DNA of 64,000 nucleotides from Tillus elongatus. Lineage: Eukaryota > Arthropoda > Insecta > Coleoptera > Cleridae. The notes under the pieces are model-generated. The model searched no databases. It was not told where the DNA came from and saw nothing but the letters and a program-made list of their open reading frames with translations. The DNA is taken from the NCBI GenBank assembly GCA_964006375.1, contig OZ023264.1, forward strand, positions 15,014,225 through 15,078,224, written 5' to 3'. The translations under genes and the position numbers were made by a program. Shown one piece after another: positions 28,084-40,554 of the stretch. The number at the start of each line of letters is the position of its first letter. The first letter of the stretch is position 1.

Positions 28084-29989
28084 CAGTGTGACACACTTAA
28101 GATGAAGACACGCCTGTATTTTCTTTATTTTTAGATATAGCAATTTTACTTTTTGTACAGATATAAAACGTCATTAGGCTGTTTGGACAGCCTGCCCACT
28201 TCAAATATCAGATGTCAACCCAGCCTACTATGATTTCAGGAATAGGGCCGGTCCTCTATATTTGGCGATGCGTTAGAGATGTCAAAAAAAGTTACTTTAA
28301 AAAGTTATTTAGAATTCAATTATAATTGCAGGTACCTAGTTTCAAGTCAAAATTCGAATTTTTACTTTTTTGTAAATTTTCAGGAGTCCAAATTTTCCAT
28401 CAGATATAAGCAGGTAGATTGCCATGGAAATAAATTAGCACCTTGTAAAATATTGCGATAAATGTCAGATTGATATTAGTTGTGCCAGCAAGATGCCTGT
28501 TGAACGTCACAGTATGAGAGAAAAAATTGAATCAATAAGATTGTTTGGTGATGGTGTTAGAAATAGCAGAGAAGTTGTTGATGAATTTAATCGGAGACAT
28601 CCACAGAAAAATCCAATTAGGCGCGGCACTGCAGCGGCTCTGAATCTACTATTTTCTCAATTGGAAAGTGTGGTGAACAATATATCGGCTGTTAGAAATC
28701 TAAGAAGTAATGATGATAGCATAATCTTGGCTTCAACTCTAGCCAATCCCTAGATGAGTTTATGTCAAAAGGCTGTTGCATTGGATTTAGGTAGAGAAAA
28801 AATCAGAAGATGCCTTGTGCGTCATAAAATAAAGCCTTTCAAGCCAAACTTTCTGCACTCGTTGAGAGTAGGTGATGAGCTGAAACGATTAGATTATTGC
28901 CTTTGGGCCCAAGGTAACTTTTTGAATGATAGAAAATTTTTAAGTAAAATTTTATTTACGGACGAGGCAACATTAACTACCAATGGAATAGTATCTTGCC
29001 AAAATTCTGGTCTGCTGAAAACCCTCACTGGGTTATCAATTGTAAAGCCCAATATCCACAAAAAGTTAATACGTGGTGTGTAATTTTAGGGGATAGGTTC
29101 TTTTTTTTTGACGACACCTTGAACGCAGATGGAATGCTTAATTTCTATAATAATGAATTATGCATCGAAGGAATGACTATCAACGCGAACAAGATATGTA
29201 TTTTCAATTAGACGGTGCATCTATTCACAACTATCAGTTAGTCAGAAATTAGCTAAATCTACATTTTCTATCGAGATGGATTGGCAGGAATAATCCTTTT
29301 GAACAGTGGCCTCGGTCTCCTGACATTACGTCACTAGACTTCTATTTCTGGGGTTCTGTTAAGAATAAGGTGTACAAAGAAAGGCCTCAAAATCGCGAGG
29401 AACTTTGCGAGAAAATAAGACAGGCGTGCCGCGAAATAAATATAGCAGAACTAAGAAAAGTTGCCAGCATTAATCGTAACCGGATCGAAAAAAGCATCAT
29501 GCTTGAAATTGGGTTAGTCAAAGCAGACTACACTTAATAATTATATATTCAATTTAACTGTACTTTTTGTTAAAGTTTATATTTAAGATGAGTTGAATAA
29601 ATCACGTATCATCGTTTTCTTTTGATACTGACGATGTTTGTTGTTTCCATGGCACTACTTGTTAAAATCTGATGAACAATTTAGACTGTCTAAAAATTCA
29701 CAAAAAAGTAAAAATTCGAATTTTGACTTGAAACTTCGTATCTGCAATTAAAATTGAATTCTGAATCATTTTTGAAGTAACTTTTTTTTGATATTTCTAA
29801 CGCATCGCGAAATATAGAGAACCGGCCCTATTCCTGAAATCATAGTAGACTGGATTGACATCTGAGATTTGAGGTGGGTAGGCTATTCAAACAGGCTAAT
29901 GACGTTTTACATCTGTACAAAAAAAGAAATCGCTATCTCTAAAAATAAAGACAATACAGGCGTGTCTTCATCTTAAGTGTGTCACACTG
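28084..29989 (+). mobile_element. Mar-D: complete mariner-type element with ~310 bp inverted repeats
   Basis: It starts cagtgtgacacacttaagat and ends with the reverse complement, each next to a TA (28082-28083 and 29990-29991). The arms (28084 to about 28390 and about 29690 to 29989) match over about 310 bp. The element is 1906 bp and holds one broken transposase gene. A second copy of its right half lies at 1985-2668. Confidence 0.9.
28493..29537 (+). pseudogene. Mar-D transposase (DD41D-type), broken
   Basis: It starts MPVERHSMREKIESIRLFGD at 28493. A TAG at 28751-28753 ends the first segment. The next segment (28754 on) carries EKIRRCLVRHKIKPFKPN and LFTDEATLTTNG (first aspartate). A frameshift then leads through ENPHWVINCKAQYP and VNTWCVILGDRFFF. 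FQLDGASIHNYQLV gives the second aspartate and SPDITSLDFYFWG the third, 41 residues later, with one more stop between. The end is LVKADYT at 29537. Several shifts and stops make it inactive. Confidence 0.85.
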
Positions 29990-30779
29990 TATATGCATCT
30001 AATAATAATAATAATAGAACCCATTGATTTAGTGTCTACTTATTATAGGTGAATAGGTATTATCCTATATAAAATTGTTTTCCTGGTTTGTTAGTTAAAT
30101 ATCGTCCTATTTAGTCCACTATTTACGTTGTAATTTGCTTTTATCTATCTTAATTTCCGCTATTCCAGCACATAATGAAGTGTTAATGGGGTAATTGTAT
30201 CAAAAAGAGTTAAAGATCCCAATTAGTTGGTTGATGATATATGGCTGGGAGTCCGTGAATGAAGCTGTTACAATAAAACCACATATAATTGTTTATAAAT
30301 CATTTCGTATGTGATGAGTGAAACTGACCTAACGTAATCTTCGTGGAAATGGTGTAATTTTCGTGAACGTTAATTGAATAATGATTACAAATTACACCGC
30401 GCGCAAGAAATTTGATTATATTAACACTGATAATTGTCTTAATCGCCACAAATTACCTTAATATCAATAAATATATACCATTAACTTGACAATTACCACT
30501 GTGTGTTATTCTAGCCACACAAGTGAATAGATTTTAGTCGAATTATTGTAAGGAAGATGGGGGTTAAGCAGTTTACTCGCTTACAGACGCACACACACAC
30601 ACACATACATGCATTCGTTATGGCCCATAACACCCAAATTACCAGCATAAATCTGGCGAGTCAACAGATTGTGCATAGCTATTTTCAAAATGAATTGTCA
30701 CATTTGAGTACAATGATTAAGTTAATGCGAATGCAATAAAACACTGTGATACAGACACTACACCTTAACCTAACCTAAA
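29990..30779. other. Upstream region of Dll, few repeats, many TAAT/ATTA cores
   Basis: From 30190 to 30500 I count about 18 TAAT or ATTA cores, including cgttaattgaataatgatta and cacaaattaccttaat. Such cores are the basic recognition site of homeodomain proteins, but AT-rich DNA produces many by chance. A (CA)n run is at 30589-30604. It is a candidate regulatory region because of position and the lack of transposons, not because of any proven element. Confidence 0.35.
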
Positions 30780-31000
30780 AATTAAGCGCCTACAAGTCTA
30801 CAAGGGCGTGATAGTGTCCAGTAACAGCTCCGGGTCCCGCCCTCGCAGCTCCCAACCTTGATAAAAACAGGTTATGGCTCCACGGGGAGGGGATGGCAGA
30901 CCAATAACAACAAGCCTAGGCGTGGTTTCACTCCAGCGCCGCTGAATGGTAGCGAAATCTGCCGGTTGTGAGGCGCAACTAGGTGCCGAAGCCCACTATT
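30780..31000. other. GC-rich block of unknown nature
   Basis: A conspicuously GC-rich stretch (ctccgggtcccgccctcgca, ccacggggaggggatggcag, ggttgtgaggcgcaactagg) in very AT-rich surroundings. It could be a fragment of a GC-rich retroelement end or part of the Dll upstream region. I recognise no gene in it. Confidence 0.4.
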
Positions 31001-31702
31001 ATATGATTATTCTTCATTATAGTACCTACACTCGTAGGAAGTAGATGGTTGGCTAAGAACGAGCAATTTTCGACGTAAAAAAACGACATATGCGCTCAAT
31101 TTCGTGTAATTTGGTTTCGGGTTAATCTTCAAATAGTTTTTACTCAATTATAGTGTGAATTACACGTATTATCTCAGCTGAATGCGGTAAATTGCTCCGG
31201 TGTTTTGATCAACGTCATTAACTCTTTAAACATTGTTTCGGTGCCGATTATTTTATACGATCTTTAATTTGATTTGACCAGCGGACATTTAAGAATTTTT
31301 GGTGCGGTGTGAAATAAACTCAAGTGAAACTAATTGTGCTTTTTGTTTTTATATAACATTTAAACAAACTGTGTGCTGTGACAATAAATACTTCGATAAC
31401 AAAACAGGATCTAAGTACCTGGGTGCGCAACAATAAAGTGAAAAGGCGCAACTGCGATTTAAAAGGAAAATTTCATCCCGTCTTTGAATAATTTGATCAA
31501 GACGTCGCAAGAAAGTAAAGGTGCGGATCCGCCGAAATAATCAGTAAATGCGCTAAAACATTTCGACAAAATTTACATAAACTTATTCAAAACGCCTCCT
31601 AACTTCATCAAAGTGGAAAACAAACCTTTCACAACGTTGAATTTTACAGACCTCGGTTCCCCGTTCGGGGGACCAAACGAGGATCCCCCTGGGACACCCA
31701 CA
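31001..31702 (+). promoter_or_regulatory. Probable Dll promoter region and 5' UTR
   Basis: This is the sequence immediately before the Dll start codon. A TATA-like tttttatataac lies at about 31346-31356, a plausible but unproven core promoter. The stretch is free of recognised transposons and rises in GC toward the gene. The Dll frame stays open upstream of the ATG back to a TAA at 31538-31540, without another in-frame ATG. Transcription start not determined. Confidence 0.4.
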
Positions 31703-32009
31703 ATGTCAGGGGATCCTCACGTCGGACCTCCAACGCCCCACGATTCAAATAACTCGACGCCGGTTTCCAAAAGCGCCTTCATAGAGCTACAGCAACATGG
31801 GTATGGCCCTCTCAGGACCAGCTATCAGCACCACTTCAATTCTGGTGGAAATCACCATTCGGGACCTACAGGGACACACGATACGGGCTTCCCCAGTCCA
31901 AGGGGGGCTCTTAGTGCATATCCTTTTCCGCCCATGCACCAGAATTCATACACTGGATACCACTTAGGATCGTACGCGTCGAATTGTCCGCCTTCACCAA
32001 AAGACGACG
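31703..32009 (+). CDS. Dll: Distal-less homeobox protein, first coding exon (N-terminal part)
   Basis: Distal-less is a nuclear homeodomain transcription factor required for the outer parts of limbs, antennae and other appendages in insects. This exon gives residues 1-102 and the first base of codon 103. Hallmarks in order are KSAFIELQQHGYG (about residues 24-36), TGFPSPRGAL (about 66-75), YPFPPMHQNSY (about 77-87), TGYHLGSYA and PSPKDD at the end; these are the conserved N-terminal blocks of insect Dll. The ATG at 31703 (context caca-ATG-t) is the first in frame after the stop at 31538. The exon ends at 32009 with a clean donor (G|GTAAGT), phase 1. It fits the exon at 59161 exactly. The frame is also open upstream without ATG, so an additional upstream exon or a non-AUG start cannot be excluded. 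Confidence 0.92.
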
Positions 32010-32201
32010 GTAAGTTGCTACCACATACCTACCTACATTTTTAAAGTAGTTTCTCAGTCTTTTAATCAAATTTATAACTTTATAGGGACTACATTATTTT
32101 AATATTAACTTTTTTATCTACTTAAGTGAACAATGAACATTTTTGATCAAAAACAGTTCAGAAATTTAAAAGATATGGACCAGAATGTTATATGAAGTCA
32201 G

Positions 32202-32203
<2 letters not shown>

Positions 32204-32288
<85 letters not shown>
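32204..32288. repeat. (TA)n tract near the start of the Dll intron
   Basis: About 85 bp of TA, 195 bp after the Dll donor site. The flanks (gaagtcagct and gtaagttttgttacatcg) are not R1. Confidence 0.9.
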
Positions 32289-32291
<3 letters not shown>

Positions 32292-32469
32292 AGTTTTGTT
32301 ACATCGACACTGCAGTTAAAATTTAATGCAAATAAAGAAAACACAGTAACTATGTAGAGCCACAAAACGAATTAGTCATTCTAAGAAAATAAACAAAGTA
32401 AATTAAACCACTTTTTTTCTGATAATGTAACATTCTAATGATAATTTTGATTTTAATAATATCAATTTA

Positions 32470-32960
32470 AATAATAATTTCCTTCGAACTTTTTGTTCTT
32501 CAAAATCTTTAATGATCTCTGATAAATTTATATTGTCGCAAACCTTATGCTCTATTCAATTCATAGCCAATCTAAATAATCTTTTTTGTGTCGTGGTGGA
32601 CCGCAGGAATTTTTTTATTATTTTAAATTTAAAAATGCTTCTTTCGCTGCTTGCAACTGTTACTGGTAAAATCACAAGAATTCTGAGTACAAAACTTATA
32701 TTTGGACCAAATCTTTAATCTGTTTAAAATTTTAAAACGTCTTGGGAATACAAATTCCTGTCTAAAATCATCCAAAGAACTGATAACTCCTCTGAAAGTT
32801 CTAATCCATTTATATTAAACGAGTCCTCCTGGGTTAAAATAATCTCGAGGTTCTTACAATGTTCTAACAGTTCATCTTTTGGCAGTTCTCTTAAGGCATA
32901 TATGTTATATAATAAAGCAAAATGTTTACCATGCTCAGTATTCTGTAAAAACCAATTCAA
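32470..32960 (-). pseudogene. hAT transposase C-terminal fragment (ZMYM/TTF-type)
   Basis: On the minus strand the frame reads FALLYNIYALRELPKDELLE and LELSEELSVLWMI, breaks with a stop at 32724-32726, and continues with RILVILPVTVASSERSIFKF and LRSTTTQKRLFRLAMN. The last two are the hAT C-terminal dimerisation motif as found in zinc-finger-MYM-like transposases. The upstream region (to about 33240) may hold more of it but is too decayed to assign. Dead element in the Dll intron, opposite to the gene. Confidence 0.75.
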
Positions 32961-33240
32961 AATGAACAGGCGGCAATAGCTCAGTTGGCGAGCTCAGTAC
33001 TCTGGGAAAACCTTAACTCCAAGGAGTTTATAGCTGCATCTCTAATTTGAATAAATCTTATCATTTTGACGAGGACTATTAATTGGTTCATCATCACATT
33101 TGTAACTTCTTTTTGGATCGGCATGATGTTTAGGCACATTTTCAGAATCTTAACGACTCGCTGTCCATTTCAGCAGCGTCTTCAGGAACTTAAGTAAAAC
33201 ACTCATCTCACTGTGAGTTTTCCGAGAAAACTTTGGTGTT

Positions 33241-33755
33241 TTTTTAGTAAGTTAATGACAGAAATTAAGTCAAAATCTTTCGTTGCATTAATTTATTGAC
33301 AGGATTTCTCCGATTCAAAGTTTCGTAACCAAACTATTACAGAGCATAAAAATTCTACAGTATTGAGCACTGTGATTTTTACAAGATTTTTCTGTCCGTG
33401 CAACCGCCCCTCATTTTTGCTGTTCTGGGCATTTGAACGCCCTGCCCCACTGAGATCGGGCGCTGAGTATAATTAATACAATAAAACGAAATAATTGATT
33501 CCTTGTAAACGGATACCTACTATCTACCACTAGTACCTTATAGTACTTTATTGAAATACGTCATACAATGTAGCTTAGAAAAATGTTTAAGATTTTTCGG
33601 CTACAATTTGGTAAAAATAGTCAAATTACAAATATTGAAAGAATAAATGTATGTAGGTACCTACCTAAAACTAACACCAAATTATTATGATGACAGTTGT
33701 TTTGCGGCTAGGATATAATCAAAATTTACAAACCATGCCTAGATTTAAAAACTCT
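33241..33755. other. No gene recognised
   Basis: Intronic sequence without supported frames or repeats. Confidence 0.4.
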
Positions 33756-34193
33756 GGACGCAGTAAGTGCGTTATGGAAGTGAATTTTCATTAAAATGTT
33801 TTTAATTACAAATATATCGCTCTAATGCGAGCAGGCATCAATTTGGTTACCGGTATAACCTATATAGTAGGAACAATGTATGATATTTTATCAAAATAAT
33901 TATTTGAAAATGTACAAAAATTTTCCGAAAATAAGCTTTGAATGTTTCCGAGAAAACTGGTCTCCTAGCCAATGAACCTTAGGTTAATAGCAAATTGAGT
34001 TATTGAAATTTGAAACATTTAATGAAAATTCGCAACCAAAACGTCATTGCTGCGTTCATACAAAAATTTTCCGAAAATAAAGTTAAATGTTGGTTTCCTA
34101 CCCAACAGAACTTACGTTAATAGCAAATTGAATTATTGAAATTTGAAGGATTTAATGAAAATTTGCTACCAAAACGCACTTACTGCGTCCAGA
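33756..34193. repeat. M1 unit
   Basis: It starts ggacgcagtaagtgcgttat and ends aaaacgcacttactgcgtcc. Internal ttggttaccggtataaccta matches the unit at 9706 in inverted order. An extra terminus-like phrase near 34040 (cgtcattgctgcgttc) mirrors the internal start near 9840, so the two units share the same internal duplication. Confidence 0.7.
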
Positions 34194-34194
34194 T

Positions 34195-34979
34195 TTTTTC
34201 TTACAAACATGCATCATATTTCGATAAAAACTGCTAAAATGCAGTAACGAATTTGTTCTACGAAAAATTATAGACCGTTAAACCATAAACTTCACTAAAC
34301 CTACAGCGAAAGCATAAACTTAACTAAACCGATAGCCAAAGCATCAGAGAAAGGATCTATTTGAAATGAATTTTCTGTAAATATTTTAGTAAAATGAATG
34401 GCAATGGCGGTTGAATCTGAAACTTAAGGGTTCGCAGAACACTCTTCTTGCAAGATTTTCTTTTCACAATCCGTATTTGTTTCACGTTCTTTGCATAAAC
34501 ATTACCAATGTTGACGTTTTAAATTGCGAGTTTGACGTTTTAAATTGCGAGTTTGACGTTTTGAGAAAACTCCAAAATTTGTTGCTTTAGCTGCCCGTAA
34601 CTTTTTTGTTCTTAAACTTAGACACCTAAATTTTAGTACATGGTTCAATCTTTATAATACAAATTTTTTATTCTTGGAAATATGAATTTTTTTAGAAAGA
34701 AAACACAAAATTTTCCGGGAAAACCTGGTCCGATTTTTATGGCTAACGAAATTATTCAAGCCACTTGCAAAAGGAAGGTACTCACCAAATTCGATCAAGA
34801 TCGGTCTATTATTTTTTGAGTTATCGGTACGATATATATATATATATATCAACACAGATCTCCCTATTAGTCAATTTATTAAAGAAAATTTGAATCACCA
34901 ACGACTTAAGGGCCAGCCTGTAATTGTAGAAATATTTTTTAAGATGTAGCTCAAGACACCCTATAATTAATGTATACAA
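34195..34979 (+). repeat. R1 repeat, long form, with short (TA)n
   Basis: The long-form tail in reverse (cattttcgat-type start, aaccataaacttcactaaac, caatggcggttgaatctgaa), tttgagttatcggtacga, only 18 bp of TA at 34832-34849, then a diverged hairpin end (tattagtcaatttatt / aaagaaaatttgaatcacc). A second long-form tail follows. Confidence 0.7.
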
Positions 34980-35815
<836 letters not shown>

Positions 35816-37112
35816 AAGCAATAAAAAAAGAACGTTTCTATGCCAGAGGACAAAAAAAAAGGATAAAAACAAATAGATAAATAAAATTGATTGAAAGAAA
35901 GAAGAATTAACAAAAACCGACAAATGTGAAACATGCTGATCTGACCAGGTCAGTTAAAAAAAATAATTAATAATGCTGATGTAATATGTGGAAAGAATGC
36001 GCGAATGCCATACCGCAGTAGCCATGTAACTTGGAAAAAAATCCTATGATTGAGTTATAGGTACGTACCATCTCAAAATCTAAATATTAGTAGTTAATTT
36101 AATTGGTTTTGTTTTTAATTTTTGTCTGTTTCGATCACTCTTTCGATATTGTCAAAGCTTTCTATATTATATTTGAGTTCTAGGTTGCAAAAAATTAGGG
36201 CGGATATTACTTTAGCCAGCTTATAAGTCGTATCGTTATTATGATTACATATACTGACTCTGGAAGAGTCTTATAGGGATACTTCTTCCCTTTATTTAGA
36301 ATATATTTTGACATCCACGCGTGAATTGGACTGAATTTTTAGATGGGTAAAATTGAAGATTTCATAAAATGTAATATAGGGTTGGAAATTCATCTTTCAG
36401 GTTTTTATGATAAACAATTTGAAATTAATGCTTAGTTTATAAGTAGTAAAACTAAAGCAACATTTAATGAAACCATCTGACCCTATCTATATTTAAAATA
36501 CCACAAAAACAAAGGCAATATATTGATCTAACCAAAATAAGTCAATTTTCTAATGAATCGTGGGTGGTCTTATTTAAAAACGAGATAGACAAGAAGCATT
36601 TCTTAAAAAATATATCTGGTCATATTCAAAAAAAATAAGCATCTTTAATAATTAATATTACCACAAACTGAAAAAAAAACAGTTGTTTTATACTGATTAA
36701 TATCGGTTATAGGTTATATCTACTAATGTACGACAAAAAAATAAAACAGATCTATAATCGCAGGCTAGGTAACGTTTAATTAAAGCGAAAAAATAATATT
36801 TGTAATTGTAAAACAATAACCAGTAATTTATTTATCAATTTAAAAAAGCCTTGATGCCGAAAGTGCGTTACGGTAGTGAATTTTCATAAAAATGTGTTTC
36901 CATAAGTAAAAATAAACACTAGTTAAAATTTTTCCTTAAGTATTTTTCTTTATATTTTATTTCTCTAATTTTACTGTCTTACTCAAAGGACCATAAGCTT
37001 GTGCCTGGAATGTACACCATTTCATTAACGGGTCACATTTCAAGCTATAAATAGTCAAAATACTTTATATAAAATGACACTCTAAAAATGCTGTCCAGTA
37101 TAATTTTATTCT
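35816..37112. other. About 1.3 kb of Dll intron without recognised features
   Basis: No R1, LINE or mariner sequence that I can identify except a terminus-like phrase near 36858 (gaaagtgcgttacggtagtg). It is one of the longest plain stretches in the intron. Confidence 0.45.
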
Positions 37113-37244
37113 TTTAGTGAATTTTCGTAAAAAAATTCACTAATAGGGAGATCACTACTTTTGAATTAAAAAAAAAATCTTCAAATGAACGCGAACTAGT
37201 GCCCCTAGAATCCATATCCGGGGTCAGTTACAATTTTTGTATGT

Positions 37245-37321
<77 letters not shown>
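37113..37321 (-). repeat. R1 repeat, 3' half with (TA)n
   Basis: Hairpin ttagtgaattttcgt / aaaaaattcactaa, gcgaactagtgcccctagaa, atccggggtcagttacaatt, then (TA)n 37252-37321. The other half is replaced by Mar-E, whose end sits on the last TA. Confidence 0.75.
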
Positions 37322-37324
<3 letters not shown>

Positions 37325-37746
37325 TGTGTCCCCGGATCGAAGAATGAATAGGTGAAAAAGACAATTTTTTTTTAGTTGAAACGTCATTTTCTGGGATTAA
37401 GTCCTGCTGGATAAAATAATTTGTCATAATTTTAATTTCCAAAAATCAAGTATGCCTTGGAAATTTAGAAAAAAACTATTTTTTATACTATTGGAGTGCC
37501 TCTTCACTAGGAGATACGAAAAAATATTAATAAGAAAAGATGACCGGAAAGAAAAACTGAGTGGGAATGCAACATTTTAAAATCCTAAGCCTACTTTGAT
37601 ATTTCCCATAATTTTCATTCCACGTACCCTCCTTATTGAAGAAAATGTTCGTAAACAAAAGTTGTTCAAAATAATAATTAACACGATTGCTTTCTTTTTA
37701 TTCCTCTATTAGACATTGAGATAATTAAAGAAATGAGAACATTAAA

Positions 37747-38728
37747 ATAAGAAAATACCAACTTCAAAAAATAAACTTAATTCAGTACTTACATCAACTA
37801 AAATATTCATTTGTTCAATAAGTCTGCCGCCTTTATTCAAGGATTCTTCAAATTCTTCCAGAAACGCGGCGAAAGCTGCTCTGATCTCCTCAGAAGAAAT
37901 ATGATTCATCGCATCTCTAATGCGATTTTTTAGTACTTCTACGTCATTGCGAAGCTTATTTCAATTTACTATTTGTTTTATCCGGCCCCAAAAATACAAA
38001 TCCGTGATTGTTAGGTCCGGCGATCTGGGCGACCACAAAATGGGACCAGGATTGGATATCAATTTTTCTTGAAAATTCTCATTTAGTTATTCACATATCC
38101 GAAATGTCGAGTGGGCAAGGCAACCGTCGTGTTGAAAATATGAACAAGATCTTGGTTCGTATGGTAGTTCGTCCACAAACTGATTCAAAATATTTAAATA
38201 AGAATGTTCATTAAGTCTTTCCTTAATAAAATATGGCCGAATTACACTACAATGATGGGAAATGACACAACACACATTAACGTTTTTAAAATACTGCCGC
38301 CGAGAATTTATTACATAATTTTGATTATTTTCATACCAATATCGATAATTCTGTGATGAAGAATGAAGGTACATGGACAGTTGTAAAAGTTGTTTCATCC
38401 ATGAAATTAATATTTTTATAGAAATTTCAATCCTATAAAAACTTCTCACCTAAAGTTAGGCGAAATTCCATCCTTCGGGTTTTATCCCCGTCTCCTAATG
38501 TGTGACGAAATTCAACTTTATATGGCTTTACCTTCTTTACCTCATAAATGCGCTGCAAATGTGATTTGCTAATGCGAGTCTCCTTGTAACGCTTTCTCAG
38601 TGACAGCTTTGGTACCACAGTACCTACATCATCTTCATCAAAGTTCTTTTTCTTTTTTGGTATATTATGTACATTATCGTTAGTGAGAAATTTTTTAAGC
38701 AGCCTGGATACTGTAGACTGGACCACAA
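37747..38728 (-). pseudogene. Mar-E transposase (DD41D-type), broken
   Basis: The minus-strand frame begins VQSTVSRLLKKFLTNDN right at an inserted retroposon, so the N-terminus is cut off. KSHLQRIYEVKKVKPYKVEF follows. The region of the first aspartate is damaged. YFQHDGCLAHSTFRI gives the second aspartate. A stop follows, then SPDLTITDLYFWGRIKQIV with the third, 41 residues on. The C-terminus is GGRLIEQMNI. Frameshift near 38440 and several stops. Inactive. Confidence 0.8.
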
Positions 38729-38729
38729 C

Positions 38730-39130
38730 TTTATTTATTTATTTGTTTGGATACCAACGGGGTTGCCCCCAAAACAGGATCACATACAGAGTATATAAAT
38801 ACAAATACAGCAGTGATACCAAAAATATCATTCATTATTCTAAAAACAAATCAAAACAATATTTCATTTAAGTTGTAAATACAATATGCACATACTTGTG
38901 CACACACTTATAATATGGAGGGAGATAAAGAATCGAAAAATTAAGGCAACAACAATAGTCGGACTTTCAGAGTTTTTTTATACCCTAGCAATGAGCCACT
39001 GAACATGTCGATGGCCGAGAACTCATTACCCGCTCTCAACATTCTTGACAGCGGCGAATTTAGAGCAGCGTTATATGAAATAGTCTGATAACCTCTAAAA
39101 TAGATAATTCACGAATTCCATAACACTAAA
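38730..39130 (-). mobile_element. Retroposon 3' end inserted in Mar-E
   Basis: On the minus strand it ends in an AAATAAATAAA-type tail (plus strand tttatttatttatttg at 38731-38746) preceded by gttttgggggcaaccccgtt, which looks like a LINE 3' untranslated region. It interrupts the transposase frame. The right limit is uncertain, as no target duplication was found. Confidence 0.5.
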
Positions 39131-39151
39131 TTAGCTAGATCCGTTCTGGTA

Positions 39152-39379
39152 TAGTAAGCATAAGCGCCTCCGTGGCCGTGCGGGAAAGTCGATTCAGACT
39201 TTCCAATACGCACTCGGGGGACGACGGTTCGAGCCTCACCGGCGGCGGATGATTTTTAAAAAATCACTGTCGTCGTTGAGATCGAGCTCAAGGTGGAGGG
39301 TAGGTTAGTTTAGATGAGCAAAAAGGGTCAGTAATGGCCTAATTGCCAGTAAGCATCTTACCTTTTTTAGTAAGCATAA
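39152..39379 (+). mobile_element. tRNA-Ser-like SINE, second copy, with target site duplication
   Basis: A 12 bp duplication tagtaagcataa at 39152-39163 and 39368-39379 flanks a body at 39164-39367. It has the same order as the copy at 322-532: gcgcctccgtggccgtgcgg, ggttcgagcctcacc, gatcgagctcaaggtgg, and a T-rich end. It inserted into Mar-E, so it is younger than that transposon. Confidence 0.88.
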
Positions 39380-40029
39380 CTTTTTTTTTATTTCACAATT
39401 ATGTTCGGATCAGTTTTAGAGTACAGCTACGACAATAATTACAATTAAGTATTTTCGACAACTGTCAAAACATTATTTTATTCGTTTCTAATCCATAGCA
39501 TACTATTTGTTTTCAGAATTTCAAAATATCAAAATAGGGTTTAGGATTTTTAAATTTTGTACTCCTACTCAGTTTTTCTTTCTGATCTTTTTTTTAATAA
39601 CTTTTTTGTATCTCCCAGTGAAAATACACTTTACTAGTGTAAAAAATTAGTTTTTTTTTGTAAATTTCCAAGGCATACTTGCATTTGGGAAATCAAAATT
39701 ATGACACAAATAATTTTCTATTCAAGCAGTGCCTAATCCCAGAAAATCACGTTTTAACTCAAAAAATTACAGTCTTTTTCACCTATTCATGCGTCGATCC
39801 GGGAACACACAAGCCAAACAAATTAAATGTAGTGTTCAATTTTCTGCACAATCCAGTTGCAAAATTGTAAGCGAGCGGTATAGTGTTGACGCAATAAAAA
39901 TTGAACTCGCTGATGTCGTACGAGTATAATTGTTGATCTTTGAGGATCGACCATACTAATTAATACCTTGTGTTAAAATTTCTAGTTTTTTTTCCGATGC
40001 TTATATAAGAGTTTTCTTACATTTAATGT

Positions 40030-40260
40030 AATACAGCTTATTCAAATTCTTGTGTTCTAACTGTGACAGAACGCCCCACATTTAAGACCTTTTTAAATGA
40101 TCCTGACTCTGAAAGACTTTGAAAATATTTCTGGAAGTTTGTATATGTTTGAAAAAATCTTTCAACATAAATTCTCTCTCGTAGCGTCATAACAGTTACC
40201 ATCAGCGAGACCATAAACAGAAACCATATTAGCCATCTCTGCATTTGTGCAAGTTGCCAT
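40030..40260 (-). pseudogene. Mariner-type transposase N-terminal fragment (Mar-G-like)
   Basis: The minus-strand frame from ATG at 40260-40258 reads MATCTNAEMANMVSVYGLAD and GNCYDATRE, clearly like the start of the Mar-G protein (EEYADIIFIYGYADGN). A frameshift follows and the similarity fades by 40030. A different, longer frame on the same strand is a by-product. Confidence 0.65.
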
Positions 40261-40554
40261 AATAATTGATAAGTAAATCCAACTCGATTTTAAATTTGGG
40301 CAAAAGCCTAAATATTACACTAAACTGACACTAGCCACAACTGTTCTCGAAAAAATAATGAATGTATTATTTGCTTTAACTTGTTTCTCAGAGCATACTG
40401 AGGTACATATTATTATGCTTTGTCGCAAAAAATACTGCTATTACGAAAATCTAATTTGTCTATAAACGACGAGAGATACAAAAAAATGTGCAAAAAACCA
40501 AAATGATGAGAATGCAATGCGAGGATATGAAAACAATTTTCTTGCATTATTATA

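Larger units (their letters stand above)
37322..39812 (-). mobile_element. Mar-E: mariner-type element with long inverted repeats, holding nested insertions
   Basis: The left arm cagtgtgtccccggatcgaa (37322 to about 37590) matches the reverse complement of the right arm (about 39535-39812, ending ttcgatccgggaacac-like, here gcgtcgatccgggaacacac). Shared inner blocks include gaataggtgaaaaagac and tatgccttggaaattta. The transposase is on the minus strand. A retroposon 3' end (38730 onward) and the SINE at 39164-39367 lie inside it, so the order of insertion can be read off. Confidence 0.85.

Noticed and set aside
31613..31702. GTG at 31613 as the Dll start codon
   Set aside because: Eukaryotic genes rarely start at GTG, and an ATG in good context follows at 31703; kept only as a finding about the open upstream frame.
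32010..32044. Reading Dll on past 32009 (GKLLPHTYLHF)
   Set aside because: It runs through a perfect donor site; splicing to 59161 restores the Dll sequence in phase.
32965..33012. tRNA-like atagctcagttggcgagc
   Set aside because: Only an A-box-like phrase; no B box at the right distance and no cloverleaf.
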